Shown here piece after piece: positions 47,753 through 59,468 of a stretch of DNA of 64,000 bases. This DNA is from Pseudomonas sp. ATCC PTA-122608 (GTDB taxonomy: Bacteria; Pseudomonadota; Gammaproteobacteria; Pseudomonadales; Pseudomonadaceae). The notes beneath the pieces are model-generated. The model did not search any database. It saw only the letters and a list, made by a program, of their open reading frames with translations, and was not told the DNA's origin. The first letter of the stretch is position 1. Each line of letters starts with the position of its first letter. Where the stretch lies: NCBI RefSeq assembly GCF_001952855.1, contig NZ_LPNO01000007.1:78836-142835 (forward strand), given 5' to 3'. The position numbers were made by a program, and so were the translations under genes.

Positions 47753-48601
47753 TCATCGTTCTGAAGCAGGTCGCTGCGCGCCCTGCGAGAAAAAGCGCCG
47801 GTGGCCCGCCACCGGCATGCGCGTCCGTATCGACGCCTGTTCACTGCTATCGCGCTCGGCCAACAACACCGCTTCGCCTTGATCCTGTTGTGCCAGCACG
47901 CGCCCCCAAGGGTCGATGATCGCTGCATGCCCGAAGGTTTCCCGGGGCCCCGGATGCACGCCACCCTGGGCGGCCGCCAGCAGGTAGCACTGGGTCTCAA
48001 TGGCCCGGGCACGGATCAGCACTTCCCAGTGCGCAGCCCCCGTTACCGCCGTAAAGGCCGAGGGCGCGGTGATCAGTTCGGCACCCGCCGCGCGCAATTC
48101 GCTGTACAGCTCCGGGAAGCGCAAGTCGTAACACACTGTCAGCCCCAGACGGCCGACTGGCGTATCCGCCACCACCACCTGGCTACCATGAGCATAGTCA
48201 TCGGATTCACGATAACGACCCCGGGCATCGGCCACGTCGACATCAAACAGGTGCAGCTTGTCGTAACGGGCAACGATTTCGCCCTGATCATCGATCAGCA
48301 ACGAGCAGGCATTGGACTTGGCGTTGGGTTGATCCTTTGGAGGCAGCGGCAAAGTGCCGGCCACTATCCATAAGGTGAGGTCGCGGGCGGTCTGTTTCAA
48401 CCATGGCAGGATAGGACCTTCGCCCAAGGCCTCGGCGCGACCGATATCGGCCACATCGCGACGGCCCATGGCGGCGAAGTTTTCCGGGAGTACCGCAAGC
48501 CTTGCACCACCCGCCGCCGCTTGCTCCAGCAGGCGCCGGGCCTGGGCCAAGTTGGCCAGCACATCGCTTTGGCTGACCATTTGGATTACCGCAAAGGACA
48601 T
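47753..48601 (-). CDS. Carbon-nitrogen hydrolase (Nit/YbeM-like amidase)
   Basis: 282 residues. Nitrilase-superfamily triad Glu40 (VLPENF), Lys115 (YDKLHLFD), Cys157 (VCYDLRFPE). Close relatives hydrolyse deaminated glutathione as metabolite repair. Start at 48601; an ATG eight codons earlier is possible. Lies between yhdP and tldD, as in many Pseudomonas. Confidence 0.9.
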   Translation of the reverse strand: MSFAVIQMVSQSDVLANLAQARRLLEQAAAGGARLAVLPENFAAMGRRDVADIGRAEALGEGPILPWLKQTARDLTLWIVAGTLPLPPKDQPNAKSNACSLLIDDQGEIVARYDKLHLFDVDVADARGRYRESDDYAHGSQVVVADTPVGRLGLTVCYDLRFPELYSELRAAGAELITAPSAFTAVTGAAHWEVLIRARAIETQCYLLAAAQGGVHPGPRETFGHAAIIDPWGRVLAQQDQGEAVLLAERDSSEQASIRTRMPVAGHRRFFSQGAQRPASER

Positions 48602-48649
48602 GGGCCTACACTCCAGAAAAGGCATGAGGCCATGCTACTCCACAGGTAC

Positions 48650-51600
48650 TCAGTTTGGCTTTTCAAATGGCTTGTCGAAGGTGATTTTCGGGTCCTTCCA
48701 CGGGCCTTCTACCTTGTACTGCACGCTGGCGAAACGCGAAACACGGTCGCCAATCAGCTTGTCGATCAGGAACAGCGCACCGCCAATGGCCGGCGCGCCG
48801 ACGATCAGCGCGGCAATCGGCAGGTTGTTGGTGACCGGCAGCGTCACCAGCAGCTTGGCATCGACACGATCAGCCACCAGGTCCAGGGTGCCGTTGATCT
48901 CGAGGTTGCTCGACGGGCCGGTCATGGTGATCGGCTCACGGGTCACAAACACGCCATTACTGGCCGCCAGCAAGCCCTTGACCCGGTCATAACTCAAGCC
49001 TTTGCCGAGCAAGTCCGAGAAGTCCAGGCGCAGCCGGCGACCGATCGAGTTGAAGTTCAGCAAACCAAACACTCGCAGCGCCTGGGCACCACCATCCACT
49101 TCGACGAATTGGCCTTTGCGAAAGCTTGCATCCAGGCTGCCGGAGAAGCGTTTTGGACCGACCCAGGCCGGCGAGCCTGGCCAGCGGCCGTCCACGTCCA
49201 CATGAAACTCTTCACTGGTCACGCTCGGTGCAAACCCCCAGCCCTTGAGCACGTCCCCAATGTTCTTGCCGTCCAGGCGGCCCTTGTACCAACTGTTGCT
49301 GGCCCCGGGAGCGCCCTCCCAACCGCCGGCGCCCTGGAGCAACATGCCCTTGAGGCCCAGATTGAGGCTGTTGAATGCCATGCCTTTGGCCGTCGGCCGC
49401 ACTTTCAACGACCAGGCACCCACCAGGTCCGGCCCCTGGAACAACTGGTTGATCGCGATATCCAGTGCCGGAATATCCTTGGGATCAACATCAGCCAACG
49501 GGTCCGGCGCATTTTCGTCCGCCTGCACCGTCGGATCCACCGCAGGCAATTTTACGTACTGCAAGTTGATCGCAATCGGCGCGCCCTTGGCGTCCGGTAA
49601 CCCCACGGTGCCCTTGGCCTGCTGGCTGTCGAACTGCAAGCCCCAGGCGGCGGGTTTGCGATCCAGCTGTAGGTTGACCTGATCAAACTGGGTGCCGAAG
49701 CCGGTCAGCTTGCCGACCTTGAAGTCGGCCCCGTTCAACAGCTGCTTGGCACTGCCACCCGGATCGTTGCCGGCGTAGCGGTCCACGAGTTTTTTCCAGG
49801 GATCAATATCCAGCTCCGACAACACACCGCGGATACGCAGGCCCTTGCCCGCCGGTAACACCGCAGCGCCGTCCCCCAGGAATAGCTCGCCACGGCCATC
49901 GGCAAAACTGTCAGCCGGAGCGGCGAAGGTGAAGCTGCCCAGCTCGCCATAATCGAACCAGTAACGGCGCTCCTTACCCTGCAAGGTCATGCGGAACACA
50001 CTGTCACGGCCCTGGCTCGCCGGCATGCCGAACGGTGCCGGCAGGTCCACGGCCACGCCCTTGAGGTTGGAGCTGACCATCAACTGGCTGTCGGCGCCGT
50101 CGAGGTTGAGCTGCAACTGGTAGGGGATATCACCGGACACCGGCAACGGCTGGCTGACCTTCAGCCAGTCAGTCAGGCGCTTGACGGTCACCTGCCCTTT
50201 GGCAGTGACACGGGTGTTGAGATCGCCTTGCTTGCCATCGGCAAAAATCTGCGCCGTGATGGGACGATCAAAGGCCTGGGCGCTGATGTTCTGGCCACTC
50301 AGCCCCTTGACGCTGTCGAAGCGGAAGTCACCCTTGAGCTGGGTCAGGTCCAATGTCGGCTCAGCCAGTTGCAGGCGAGCCTTGTCGGTCTTGAAGTCCA
50401 CCACAATCTTGGGATCGGTGCCCTTGGCCAGGGGAACATCCAGGTCCAGCTTGCCTTGCAGATCGCCCTCGCCTTTCCAGCCGGCAAAGGTCGAAGCGGT
50501 ACCAATCGGTGCTTCCTGAAGGATTTTCAGGCCATCGCCCAGGCCGCCGGCAAAGTTGCCAGTGAGCAGCAGGTGACTGTCCTTGCCTTCCGGCGCATGG
50601 GGAATGTTGACGTAGATGTCGTTGACCTTGGTATCGAGTAACTGCCCCTTGCTGGCCAGGATGCGCACGCCGCTCTCCTCGACAAACACTTCACCCTTGA
50701 CCTTGCTGACGTGCGGCCAGCCCGGCTGGAACGCCAGCTCGGCATCATGCACCTTGAAGAACAGGCTGATATTGCGTGAGGCGGGCAGCGCATCGTGATT
50801 CAGCGAGCCTTGGTACTGGAAGAAGCCCTCGTCCACCGCGCCCTTGAGGATCGCGGTGCGCAGCCACTCATCGAGTGCCGGGCTCAATACGGCCGGGAGG
50901 TATTTGGGGGTAAAGCGGCCATCGCCATCGACCATACCAACCCGCAGGTCCATGTAGTCTTCCTGGCTATGGTCGAAATGCAGGCGAATCAGGAAGTCGG
51001 CTGCAACTTTGCCCTCCTCCCCCAGCACCTTGATGTATGGCGCGATGAGGGTGAAGCCTTCTTTATCCAGCTTCCACGTCAGGCGGGCATTGGCCTGGAT
51101 GTATTGCCAGGGCTTGGCGAAAATCGGAAACAGGTGCAAGGAGAAATCCTTGCTGTCCATACGCAACTCACCCTTGCCCAGGTCACCGCTGATGCTGCCG
51201 CTGACATTGCGCGCGGCCGGTGCGCCGAAGTACGCATCAAAGCCGATACGGTCGAGGTTGGCTGCAAAGCTCACGCGCTGGTCGGTGGTGTCTTGGGGAC
51301 GGTAATCCAGCAGCACGTTACGCAGCGTACCGGTGGCCTTCAGATGATCCAGCGTGGTGGCCACAGCTTCCGGCAAGGGTGCCAAGGCGTGCAGCAATGG
51401 CGTGATCGGCGTCAGGTCGAGGCGATCGGCCTGCAGGTTCCAGACTTCCTGGGCCTTGTCGGTCGCCAGGGTTTGCTGCAGCTGCAGGCGCGATTCCCAG
51501 CGGGTTTCGCCGAGGCTCATCGCCAGCGAGTCAAACAGCACCTTGAGGCCGCTGTCACTGCGTTGCAGGTACGCGGTAAGCGCCAGGTTCTCGATGTGCG

Positions 51601-52465
51601 TCGGCTTGCGATCGGCATAGCTGCCCGTGAGTTGCGGGGCGTTGAGGCGCACGGCAGCACTTTGAACGGTGCCCTTGGCCCAGGTCAGCCAGAATTCGCC
51701 GCCGGCTTTGAGCTCGGTGAGCTTCCATTGTTGGGTCAGTTTCGCCGGGATCCATTTTGCCCAGTCACTCTGGGGCAAGCTCAGGTAGGCCTGGGCTTCG
51801 CCGTCCTTCCACTGGCTGGCGCGGATTCGGGTCTGCAGGTTCAGCGCCAGGGGCTGGCCGTCGGGCAGGGTCAAGCGCGCATCCAGACGCTGGCGGTTGG
51901 CGCCGGTCTGCAGGCTCACGCCGACATAGGTCAAGGTCAGTGGCGCCTGGTCGAATGGCTGCAGCGTCACCTGGCTGTCGAGCAATGAAACCTGCCCGAC
52001 CATTTGCATGCGCGTCAGCAGTTGTTCGGGATCAAGCGGCTGGTCGTCCTGCACCGGCAGACCTTGCAGCGCCCAATGGCCGTCCTTGTCTTCCTTCACG
52101 CTGACTTGCAGGCCGCTGACTTCCAGGTGGGCAATGCGCACTTCGCGCGCGAGCAGGCTGGCCCAGATGTCCGGCACCACTTGTACCTGGTCCAGGCGCA
52201 GGGCGCTGGCGCCCTCGCCGACCATCACGTCGTGAGCCATCAATACCGGGGCAAAGCCGCTCCAGCGCCCTTCCAGGCTGCCGATGCTCAGGGGCATATC
52301 CAGCGCTGTGCGAGCCTTGGCTTCGATTTCGCCACGGTACTCCGCCACCAGCGGCGTCAATTCACGGCCAAGGCTCACGTACACCGCTGCCAATACCAGC
52401 AGCAAGGCGCACAGGCCGAGGCCCCAGCGGGTCAATGCGGCAAAAAAGCGTATCAGACGCTCCAT
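48650..52465 (-). CDS. yhdP: YhdP family AsmA-like envelope protein
   Basis: 1271 residues, one N-terminal membrane helix (about 9-28) and a very long periplasmic beta-rich part with the DUF3971 and AsmA-like C-terminal domains. YhdP is one of the AsmA-like bridge proteins that carry phospholipid to the outer membrane. Length matches the family (about 1270). It lies between rng and the nitrilase gene. Confidence 0.95.
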   Translation of the reverse strand: MERLIRFFAALTRWGLGLCALLLVLAAVYVSLGRELTPLVAEYRGEIEAKARTALDMPLSIGSLEGRWSGFAPVLMAHDVMVGEGASALRLDQVQVVPDIWASLLAREVRIAHLEVSGLQVSVKEDKDGHWALQGLPVQDDQPLDPEQLLTRMQMVGQVSLLDSQVTLQPFDQAPLTLTYVGVSLQTGANRQRLDARLTLPDGQPLALNLQTRIRASQWKDGEAQAYLSLPQSDWAKWIPAKLTQQWKLTELKAGGEFWLTWAKGTVQSAAVRLNAPQLTGSYADRKPTHIENLALTAYLQRSDSGLKVLFDSLAMSLGETRWESRLQLQQTLATDKAQEVWNLQADRLDLTPITPLLHALAPLPEAVATTLDHLKATGTLRNVLLDYRPQDTTDQRVSFAANLDRIGFDAYFGAPAARNVSGSISGDLGKGELRMDSKDFSLHLFPIFAKPWQYIQANARLTWKLDKEGFTLIAPYIKVLGEEGKVAADFLIRLHFDHSQEDYMDLRVGMVDGDGRFTPKYLPAVLSPALDEWLRTAILKGAVDEGFFQYQGSLNHDALPASRNISLFFKVHDAELAFQPGWPHVSKVKGEVFVEESGVRILASKGQLLDTKVNDIYVNIPHAPEGKDSHLLLTGNFAGGLGDGLKILQEAPIGTASTFAGWKGEGDLQGKLDLDVPLAKGTDPKIVVDFKTDKARLQLAEPTLDLTQLKGDFRFDSVKGLSGQNISAQAFDRPITAQIFADGKQGDLNTRVTAKGQVTVKRLTDWLKVSQPLPVSGDIPYQLQLNLDGADSQLMVSSNLKGVAVDLPAPFGMPASQGRDSVFRMTLQGKERRYWFDYGELGSFTFAAPADSFADGRGELFLGDGAAVLPAGKGLRIRGVLSELDIDPWKKLVDRYAGNDPGGSAKQLLNGADFKVGKLTGFGTQFDQVNLQLDRKPAAWGLQFDSQQAKGTVGLPDAKGAPIAINLQYVKLPAVDPTVQADENAPDPLADVDPKDIPALDIAINQLFQGPDLVGAWSLKVRPTAKGMAFNSLNLGLKGMLLQGAGGWEGAPGASNSWYKGRLDGKNIGDVLKGWGFAPSVTSEEFHVDVDGRWPGSPAWVGPKRFSGSLDASFRKGQFVEVDGGAQALRVFGLLNFNSIGRRLRLDFSDLLGKGLSYDRVKGLLAASNGVFVTREPITMTGPSSNLEINGTLDLVADRVDAKLLVTLPVTNNLPIAALIVGAPAIGGALFLIDKLIGDRVSRFASVQYKVEGPWKDPKITFDKPFEKPN

Positions 52466-52541
52466 GTCAGGCGACCCTCAAAGGCAATAGTCGGACGGCA
52501 GATCAAGGTCTGCCCGTCTCGTTGATAAGAGCTAACGCGAA

Positions 52542-53999
52542 TCAGAGCAGCACCACGTCATATTGTTCCTGTGAATACATGGTTTCGACCTGGAAGCGAA
52601 TAGTGCGCCCGATAAACCCCTCCAGCTCGGCCACGTTGCCGGACTCTTCATCCAGCAAGCGGTCGACCACCTTCTGGTTAGCCAGAACTCTATAGCCCAC
52701 GGCCTGATAGGCGCGTGCCTCCCGTAAGATTTCCCGGAAAATCTCGTAGCAAACCGTTTCCGGAGTCTTCAACTTGCCGCGCCCCTGGCAACTGCTGCAC
52801 GGCTCGCACAGCACTTGCTCCAGGCTTTCGCGGGTGCGCTTGCGGGTCATCTGCACCAGGCCCAGCTCGGTAATACCGATGATGTTGGTCTTGGCGTGAT
52901 CGCGCTCCAGTTGCTTCTCCAGGGTACGCAACACCTGGCGCTGGTGCTCTTCGTCTTCCATGTCGATGAAGTCGATGATGATGATCCCGCCCAGGTTGCG
53001 CAGGCGCAGCTGGCGGGCAATCGCGGTGGCCGCTTCGAGGTTGGTCTTGAAGATGGTTTCTTCGAGGTTGCGATGGCCCACAAAGGCACCGGTATTCACG
53101 TCGATAGTGCTCATGGCTTCCGCCGGGTCCACCACCAGGTAGCCACCGGACTTGAGCGGCACTTTGCGCTCGAGGGCTTTCTGGATTTCGTCTTCGACGC
53201 CATACAGGTCGAAAATCGGCCGCTCGCCCGGGTAGTGCTCCAGGCGATCAGCGATTTCCGGCATCAATTCGGCAACAAATTGCGTGGTGCGCTGGAAGGT
53301 TTCCCGCGAGTCGATGCGAATTTTCTCAATCTTTGGGCTGACCAGATCGCGCAAGGTGCGCAGGGCCAGACCGAGGTCTTCGTAGATCACGCTGGGTGCG
53401 CCGATGGTCTTGATCTGCGCGCCGATCTGGTCCCAGAGGCGACGCAGGTAGCGGATGTCCATGAGAATTTCGTCGGCACCCGCGCCTTCAGCGGCGGTAC
53501 GCAGGATAAAGCCACCGGCCTCCTTGATGCCTTCCAGCGCCACGCAATCGCTGACCACCTTTTTCAGGCGCTCGCGCTCGGCTTCGTCTTCGATTTTCAG
53601 GGAAATGCCAACGTGGGCAGTACGCGGCATGTACACCAGGTAGCGCGAAGGGATCGACAGTTGCGTGGTCAGCCGCGCGCCTTTGGAGCCAATCGGGTCC
53701 TTGGTGACTTGCACCACCAGGCTCTGCCCTTCATGCACCAGGGCGCTGATGCTTTCAACCGCCGGGCCTTCGCGCAGGGAGATTTCCGAAGCGTGGATAA
53801 ACGCGGCACGGTCCAGGCCGATGTCAACGAAAGCCGCCTGCATCCCCGGCAACACACGCACGACCTTGCCTTTATAGATATTGCCGACGATCCCGCGCTT
53901 TTGGGTGCGCTCGACGTGCACTTCTTGCAGAACACCGTTCTCTACCACCGCCACGCGCGATTCCATCGGCGTGATATTGATCAGAATCTCTTCACTCAT
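52542..53999 (-). CDS. rng: Ribonuclease G
   Basis: 485 residues. N-terminal S1 RNA-binding domain, catalytic RNase E/G core with NLGGIIIIDFIDM and metal-binding aspartates, and a CxxCxxC-like cluster (CEPCSSCQGRG) for the zinc link. Lacks the long C-terminal scaffold of RNase E. It processes the 16S rRNA 5' end. The start at 53999 (MSEEILINITP) is the family start; the preceding bases lack a strong ribosome site. Confidence 0.97.
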   Translation of the reverse strand: MSEEILINITPMESRVAVVENGVLQEVHVERTQKRGIVGNIYKGKVVRVLPGMQAAFVDIGLDRAAFIHASEISLREGPAVESISALVHEGQSLVVQVTKDPIGSKGARLTTQLSIPSRYLVYMPRTAHVGISLKIEDEAERERLKKVVSDCVALEGIKEAGGFILRTAAEGAGADEILMDIRYLRRLWDQIGAQIKTIGAPSVIYEDLGLALRTLRDLVSPKIEKIRIDSRETFQRTTQFVAELMPEIADRLEHYPGERPIFDLYGVEDEIQKALERKVPLKSGGYLVVDPAEAMSTIDVNTGAFVGHRNLEETIFKTNLEAATAIARQLRLRNLGGIIIIDFIDMEDEEHQRQVLRTLEKQLERDHAKTNIIGITELGLVQMTRKRTRESLEQVLCEPCSSCQGRGKLKTPETVCYEIFREILREARAYQAVGYRVLANQKVVDRLLDEESGNVAELEGFIGRTIRFQVETMYSQEQYDVVLL

Positions 54000-54069
54000 G
54001 GCTGGGTCTCGTTCAGGCGTTTTCACAATAGTGACCGATCGCTTAAGGCTTGGCGCTGGAATACGGCGT

Positions 54070-54666
54070 TTAGCGCACGGTAAGGTTTTGCCAACAGGGT
54101 ATGCCGAATTGGCCCAGCAGTTCTGCGGTTTCGCAGACGGGCAGGCCAACAACGGCGGAGTAGCTGCCATTGAGCCCGGCGACGAACACCGCCGCCAAGC
54201 CCTGGATAGCATAGCCGCCCGCTTTGTCCTGGGGCTCGCCGCTGTGCCAATAAGTGGTGGCTTCATCCGCTGAAATCTTGCGAAACCGAACGCGACTGCT
54301 GACCAGCCGCGTTTCGCAACGCTGGCCGTCAATCAGGGCGATGGCGGTAAGCACTTCATGTTCACGATCAGAAAGGGCCAGCAACATGGCCAGGGCATCG
54401 GCTTGGTCCAGGGGCTTGCCGAGGATTTGGCCGTCGAGGATTACCGCCGTATCAGCCCCAAGCACGCAGACCCCAGTGGCTTCGGCCAGAGCCGCGCGAC
54501 CGGCCACAGCCTTGCCGCGCGCCAGGCGTTCTACGTAGGACGCGGGCGATTCATGTGTGAGGGGAGTTTCATCAATGGCGGCGCTGACGACGGTGAAAGG
54601 CACACCGATCTGTGTCAGCAATTCACGTCGCCTCGGGGAGCCCGAGGCCAGGTAAAGCGAATTCAT
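54070..54666 (-). CDS. maf: Maf-family dTTP/UTP pyrophosphatase
   Basis: 198 residues. [10 protein letters not shown] at the N-terminus and [10 protein letters not shown] are Maf signature motifs. It hydrolyses dTTP, UTP and modified pyrimidine nucleotides (YhdE class). The start at 54666 ([10 protein letters not shown]) is the family start. Follows mreD after 50 bases, as in E. coli. Confidence 0.94.
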   Translation of the reverse strand: MNSLYLASGSPRRRELLTQIGVPFTVVSAAIDETPLTHESPASYVERLARGKAVAGRAALAEATGVCVLGADTAVILDGQILGKPLDQADALAMLLALSDREHEVLTAIALIDGQRCETRLVSSRVRFRKISADEATTYWHSGEPQDKAGGYAIQGLAAVFVAGLNGSYSAVVGLPVCETAELLGQFGIPCWQNLTVR

Positions 54667-54716
54667 GCAGACTCTCCCTGTAGGGTTCGATAACCAGGCA
54701 GAGCCTCGCGATCCAT

Positions 54717-55205
54717 TCAATTGATTTTGTAGCGACGACGCAACCCACGCAGGCCAAAACTGATCCAGGGCCACAACAGCGCGCTGACCAGCGCCGGTAA
54801 CACCAGCGCCAAGGTCGGCTGGCGGTTGCCGGTCAAGGCGCTGAGCCACAGCTGTACCAACTGCGCCAGACCGAAGATCACCAGAATCACCAGGCATTGC
54901 TGCCACATCGGGAACATGCGCAGCCGCTGCTGCAATGACAGCACGAGGAAGGTAATCAGGGTCAGGATCAGCGCGTTCTGCCCGAGCAAAGTGCCGTACA
55001 GCACATCTTCCATCAGCCCCAGGCACATGGCCGTGACCATCCCGACCTTGTGCGGCAGCGCCAGGGCCCAGAACGCCAGCAACAAGGCGAGCCACAACGG
55101 ACGCAGGATTTCCATGAATTGCGGCAGCGGCGAAACGCTGAGCAGCAAGCCGATGGCAAAGGTCAGCCAGACAATCCAGCCGTTACGCGAATGAGTACCG
55201 GCCAT
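54717..55205 (-). CDS. mreD: Rod-shape determining protein MreD
   Basis: 162 residues, five to six membrane helices. It is a membrane part of the elongasome with MreC, RodA and PBP2. It overlaps the mreC stop by one base. Confidence 0.93.
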   Translation of the reverse strand: MAGTHSRNGWIVWLTFAIGLLLSVSPLPQFMEILRPLWLALLLAFWALALPHKVGMVTAMCLGLMEDVLYGTLLGQNALILTLITFLVLSLQQRLRMFPMWQQCLVILVIFGLAQLVQLWLSALTGNRQPTLALVLPALVSALLWPWISFGLRGLRRRYKIN

Positions 55206-56284
55206 TATTCTTCCCTCTGCGGAGTGGTTGCCGGGGCCGCAGCCGGTGGTTTGGTGGCGGCGGGCGGTTTGGCAGCGGCAGGTGTTGCAGCCGCAGGCTT
55301 GGCTGGGCGTGCGCTATGGGCCACAGGCTTGACCGGAGTCGCGACCGGGGTTGCCGGGGCTGCCGGAACCACTGCCGGGGCGGCGGGTGCAGCCGGCTTT
55401 GGCACCGTCGCAGGAATGATCGGCGCCGTGCCGTTTTGCTTGTCTTCCGCTTCCTGGGCCTGAGCGGCTTCGTTGGCGCGCTCTTCCGGGGTGCGGGTGT
55501 CGCTGAACACCAGCAGCAGGTAACGGCTGCGGTTCAATGCAGCCGTCGGCACGGCACGCACGATAGCGAACGGCTGGCCGGAATCGTGGATCACTTCCTT
55601 GACCGTCGCTACCGGATAGCCCGCAGGGAAACGCTGACCCAGGCCGGAACTCACCAACAGGTCGCCTTCCTTGATGTCGGCGGTGTCTGCCACGTGACGC
55701 AGCTCCAGGCGTTCCGGGTTACCCGTACCGCTGGCAATCGCCCGCAGGCCGTTGCGGTTAACTTGCACCGGAATGCTGTGGGTGGTGTCGGTCAGCAACA
55801 GGACGCGGGAGGTGTATGGCATCAACTCCACCACCTGGCCCATCAAGCCACGGGCATCGAGCACCGGCTGGCCAAGGACCACGCCGTCGCGCTCACCCTT
55901 GTTGATGATGATGCGATGGGTGAAGGGGTTCGGGTCCATGCCGATTAACTCGGCCACTTCGACCTTCTCGTTGACCAGCGCGGAGGAATTGAGCAACTCG
56001 CGCAGCCGAACGTTCTGCTCGGTGAGGGCCGCCAGCTTTTGCATGCGCCCCTGCAACAGCAGGTTTTCGGTCTTGAGTTTTTCGTTCTCGGCCACCAGTT
56101 CGGTACGGCTGCCAAATTGACTGGCCACACCCTGATAGAGACGCTGCGGCAGGTCGGTGATCCAGTAAGTCTGCATCAGGACCAGCGACATCTGGCTACG
56201 CACTGGCTTGAGCAGTGTGAAGCGGGCATCGACCACCATCAGCGCAACCGATAGCACGACCAGCACCAACAGGCGCACGCCCAA
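55205..56284 (-). CDS. mreC: Rod-shape determining protein MreC
   Basis: 359 residues: one N-terminal membrane helix, a coiled coil (about 65-105), then the periplasmic beta domains (IGMDPNPFTHRIIINKG...). The last about 70 residues are Ala/Pro/Lys low complexity (KPAAPAAP...), a Pseudomonas feature. It links MreB to cell-wall synthases. Confidence 0.94.
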   Translation of the reverse strand: MGVRLLVLVVLSVALMVVDARFTLLKPVRSQMSLVLMQTYWITDLPQRLYQGVASQFGSRTELVAENEKLKTENLLLQGRMQKLAALTEQNVRLRELLNSSALVNEKVEVAELIGMDPNPFTHRIIINKGERDGVVLGQPVLDARGLMGQVVELMPYTSRVLLLTDTTHSIPVQVNRNGLRAIASGTGNPERLELRHVADTADIKEGDLLVSSGLGQRFPAGYPVATVKEVIHDSGQPFAIVRAVPTAALNRSRYLLLVFSDTRTPEERANEAAQAQEAEDKQNGTAPIIPATVPKPAAPAAPAVVPAAPATPVATPVKPVAHSARPAKPAAATPAAAKPPAATKPPAAAPATTPQREE

Positions 56285-56397
56285 TGAGGGGCCTTTGGAA
56301 AAAAGCGGTTTAATAAGCCGCTCCTCCCAGGCAAATGTTTTCTTTATTCATACGGCATCAAACCGGCCTGGATGCAGATTGAAGAAGATAAACGCCA

Positions 56398-56425
56398 ACA
56401 GGCAGCACTGCAAAGTGCTGCCTGT
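56398..56425 (-). terminator. Hairpin between mreB and mreC
   Basis: ACAGGCAGCACT-GCAA-AGTGCTGCCTGT, a 12-pair perfect stem in the 170-base mreB-mreC gap. On the minus strand it is followed by TGGCG and then a short T-rich stretch, so it looks like an attenuator or processing hairpin, not a strong terminator. Confidence 0.55.
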
Positions 56426-56454
56426 GAGCGAAACATGGGCAACCCAGCAAACGC

Positions 56455-57504
<1,050 letters not shown>

Positions 57505-57536
57505 CTAGGCAACGCGTGGGTAAAAAAGTGCGGCAA

Positions 57537-57565
57537 ACTCTAACAACGACAGGGATTTTGGGCAA
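57537..57565 (-). promoter_or_regulatory. Putative sigma-70 promoter of mreB
   Basis: On the minus strand TTGCCC (57565-57560), a 17-base spacer, then TAGAGT (57542-57537), 45 bases upstream of the mreB start. Confidence 0.5.
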
Positions 57566-57702
57566 GGCGCCAATGTGCTAAATTGGCCGACTTTCTGTGC
57601 ACCAACCCCCACAATCGCGGCCATATGACCGTAGAAATGCGGTAGTGTTCCTACAATCTAACACACGGATAGCTTCCGTTCTGTTTTCCACTGGAGAATC
57701 CC

Positions 57703-57990
57703 ATGGCGCTTGAACGCTCCGACGTGGAAAAAATCGCTCATTTGGCCTGCCTGGGCCTCAATGAAGCCGATCTTCCACAGACCACCGCAGCCCTCAACAG
57801 CATTCTCGGGCTGGTCGACCAAATGCAAGCCGTGAATACCGACGGCATCGAGCCCCTGGCTCACCCGCTGGAAGCCAGCCAGCGCCTGCGCGCCGACGTC
57901 GTGACCGAGCGCAATAATCGCGAGGCCTACCAGTCCATCGCGCCAGCGGTCGAAAACGGCCTGTACCTGGTTCCGAAAGTCATCGACTAA
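57703..57990 (+). CDS. gatC: Asp-tRNA(Asn)/Glu-tRNA(Gln) amidotransferase subunit C
   Basis: 95 residues, GatC family ([23 protein letters not shown]). Small belt subunit that stabilises GatA and GatB. GGAG lies six bases before the ATG. Divergent from mreB; first of the gatCAB operon. Confidence 0.95.
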   Translation: MALERSDVEKIAHLACLGLNEADLPQTTAALNSILGLVDQMQAVNTDGIEPLAHPLEASQRLRADVVTERNNREAYQSIAPAVENGLYLVPKVID

Positions 57991-58006
57991 AGGGAAAGAG
58001 CCTGCA

Positions 58007-59458
58007 ATGCATCAATTGACTCTGGCCGAGATCGCCCGCGGTCTCGCCGACAAAAAGTTTTCTTCCGAAGAGCTGACCAAGACCCTGCTGGCGCGTATCG
58101 CCGAGCTGGACCCCAAGGTCAACAGCTTCATCAGCATCACCGAAGAGCTGGCCCTGAGCCAGGCCAAGGCCGCCGACGCACGTCGCGCCAACGGTGAGAA
58201 CGGCGCCCTGTTGGGTGCGCCGATTGCCCACAAAGACCTGTTCTGCACCCAGGGCATTCGCACCAGCTGCGGCTCGAAGATGCTCGACAATTTCAAGGCG
58301 CCCTACGACGCCACCGTGGTTGCCAAGCTGGCTGCTGCCGGGGCTGTGACCCTGGGCAAGACCAACATGGACGAATTCGCCATGGGCTCGGCCAACGAGT
58401 CGAGCCACTACGGCGCGGTGAAAAACCCGTGGAACCTTGAGCACGTGCCAGGCGGTTCGTCCGGTGGTTCGGCAGCAGCGGTTGCCGCTCGTCTGTTACC
58501 TGCCGCCACGGCCACCGACACCGGCGGTTCGATCCGCCAACCGGCCGCGTTCACCAACCTCACCGGTTTGAAACCGACCTACGGTCGCGTTTCCCGCTGG
58601 GGCATGATTGCCTACGCTTCCAGTCTCGACCAGGGCGGCCCTCTGGCTCGCACCGCTGAAGACTGCGCAATTTTGTTACAAGGCATGGCAGGCTTCGATA
58701 CGCAGGATTCCACCAGCATCGATGAACCTGTGCCGGACTACAGCGCCAGCCTGAATACCTCGATCAAAGGCCTGCGCATCGGCGTGCCGAAAGAGTACTT
58801 CAGCGCCGGCCTCGACCCGCGCATCGCCGAACTGGTGCACAACAGCGTCAAGGAGCTGGAAAAGCTCGGCGCCGTAATCAAGGAAATCAGCCTGCCAAAC
58901 AACCAGCACGCGATTCCGGCCTACTACGTGATCGCCCCGGCAGAAGCGTCCTCCAACCTGTCGCGGTTCGACGGCGTGCGTTTCGGCTACCGCTGCGAAA
59001 ACCCGAAAGACCTCACCGACCTTTATAAGCGCTCCCGTGGCGAAGGTTTCGGCGTGGAAGTACAACGCCGGATCATGGTCGGTGCCTACGCCCTGTCGGC
59101 CGGTTACTACGACGCGTACTACCTCAAGGCGCAAAAGATCCGTCGCCTGATCAAGAACGACTTCATGGCAGCCTTTAATGAAGTCGACGTGATCCTCGGC
59201 CCAACCACGCCGAACCCGGCCTGGAAGATCGGTGCCAAGACCGGCGACCCGATCGCCGAGTACCTGGAAGACCTGTACACCATCACCGCCAACCTCGCCG
59301 GTCTGCCGGGCTTGTCCATGCCTGCTGGCTTTGTCGACGGTTTGCCGGTGGGCGTGCAACTGCTCGCCCCGTATTTCCAGGAAGGCCGCCTGCTCAATGT
59401 GGCGCACCAGTACCAGTTGAACACTGACTGGCACACTCGCACCCCTACCGGCTTCTGA
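58007..59458 (+). CDS. gatA: Asp-tRNA(Asn)/Glu-tRNA(Gln) amidotransferase subunit A
   Basis: 483 residues, amidase-signature enzyme. The Ser-cisSer-Lys triad region is PIAHKDLFC and [17 protein letters not shown]...[10 protein letters not shown]. It releases ammonia from glutamine for GatB. Sixteen bases after gatC. Confidence 0.97.
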   Translation: MHQLTLAEIARGLADKKFSSEELTKTLLARIAELDPKVNSFISITEELALSQAKAADARRANGENGALLGAPIAHKDLFCTQGIRTSCGSKMLDNFKAPYDATVVAKLAAAGAVTLGKTNMDEFAMGSANESSHYGAVKNPWNLEHVPGGSSGGSAAAVAARLLPAATATDTGGSIRQPAAFTNLTGLKPTYGRVSRWGMIAYASSLDQGGPLARTAEDCAILLQGMAGFDTQDSTSIDEPVPDYSASLNTSIKGLRIGVPKEYFSAGLDPRIAELVHNSVKELEKLGAVIKEISLPNNQHAIPAYYVIAPAEASSNLSRFDGVRFGYRCENPKDLTDLYKRSRGEGFGVEVQRRIMVGAYALSAGYYDAYYLKAQKIRRLIKNDFMAAFNEVDVILGPTTPNPAWKIGAKTGDPIAEYLEDLYTITANLAGLPGLSMPAGFVDGLPVGVQLLAPYFQEGRLLNVAHQYQLNTDWHTRTPTGF

Positions 59459-59468
59459 GGAGAACACT

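Noticed and set aside
54667..55095. N-terminal extension of the maf frame overlapping mreD
   Set aside because: The residues before [10 protein letters not shown] are a shadow of mreD in another frame; the family starts at 54666.
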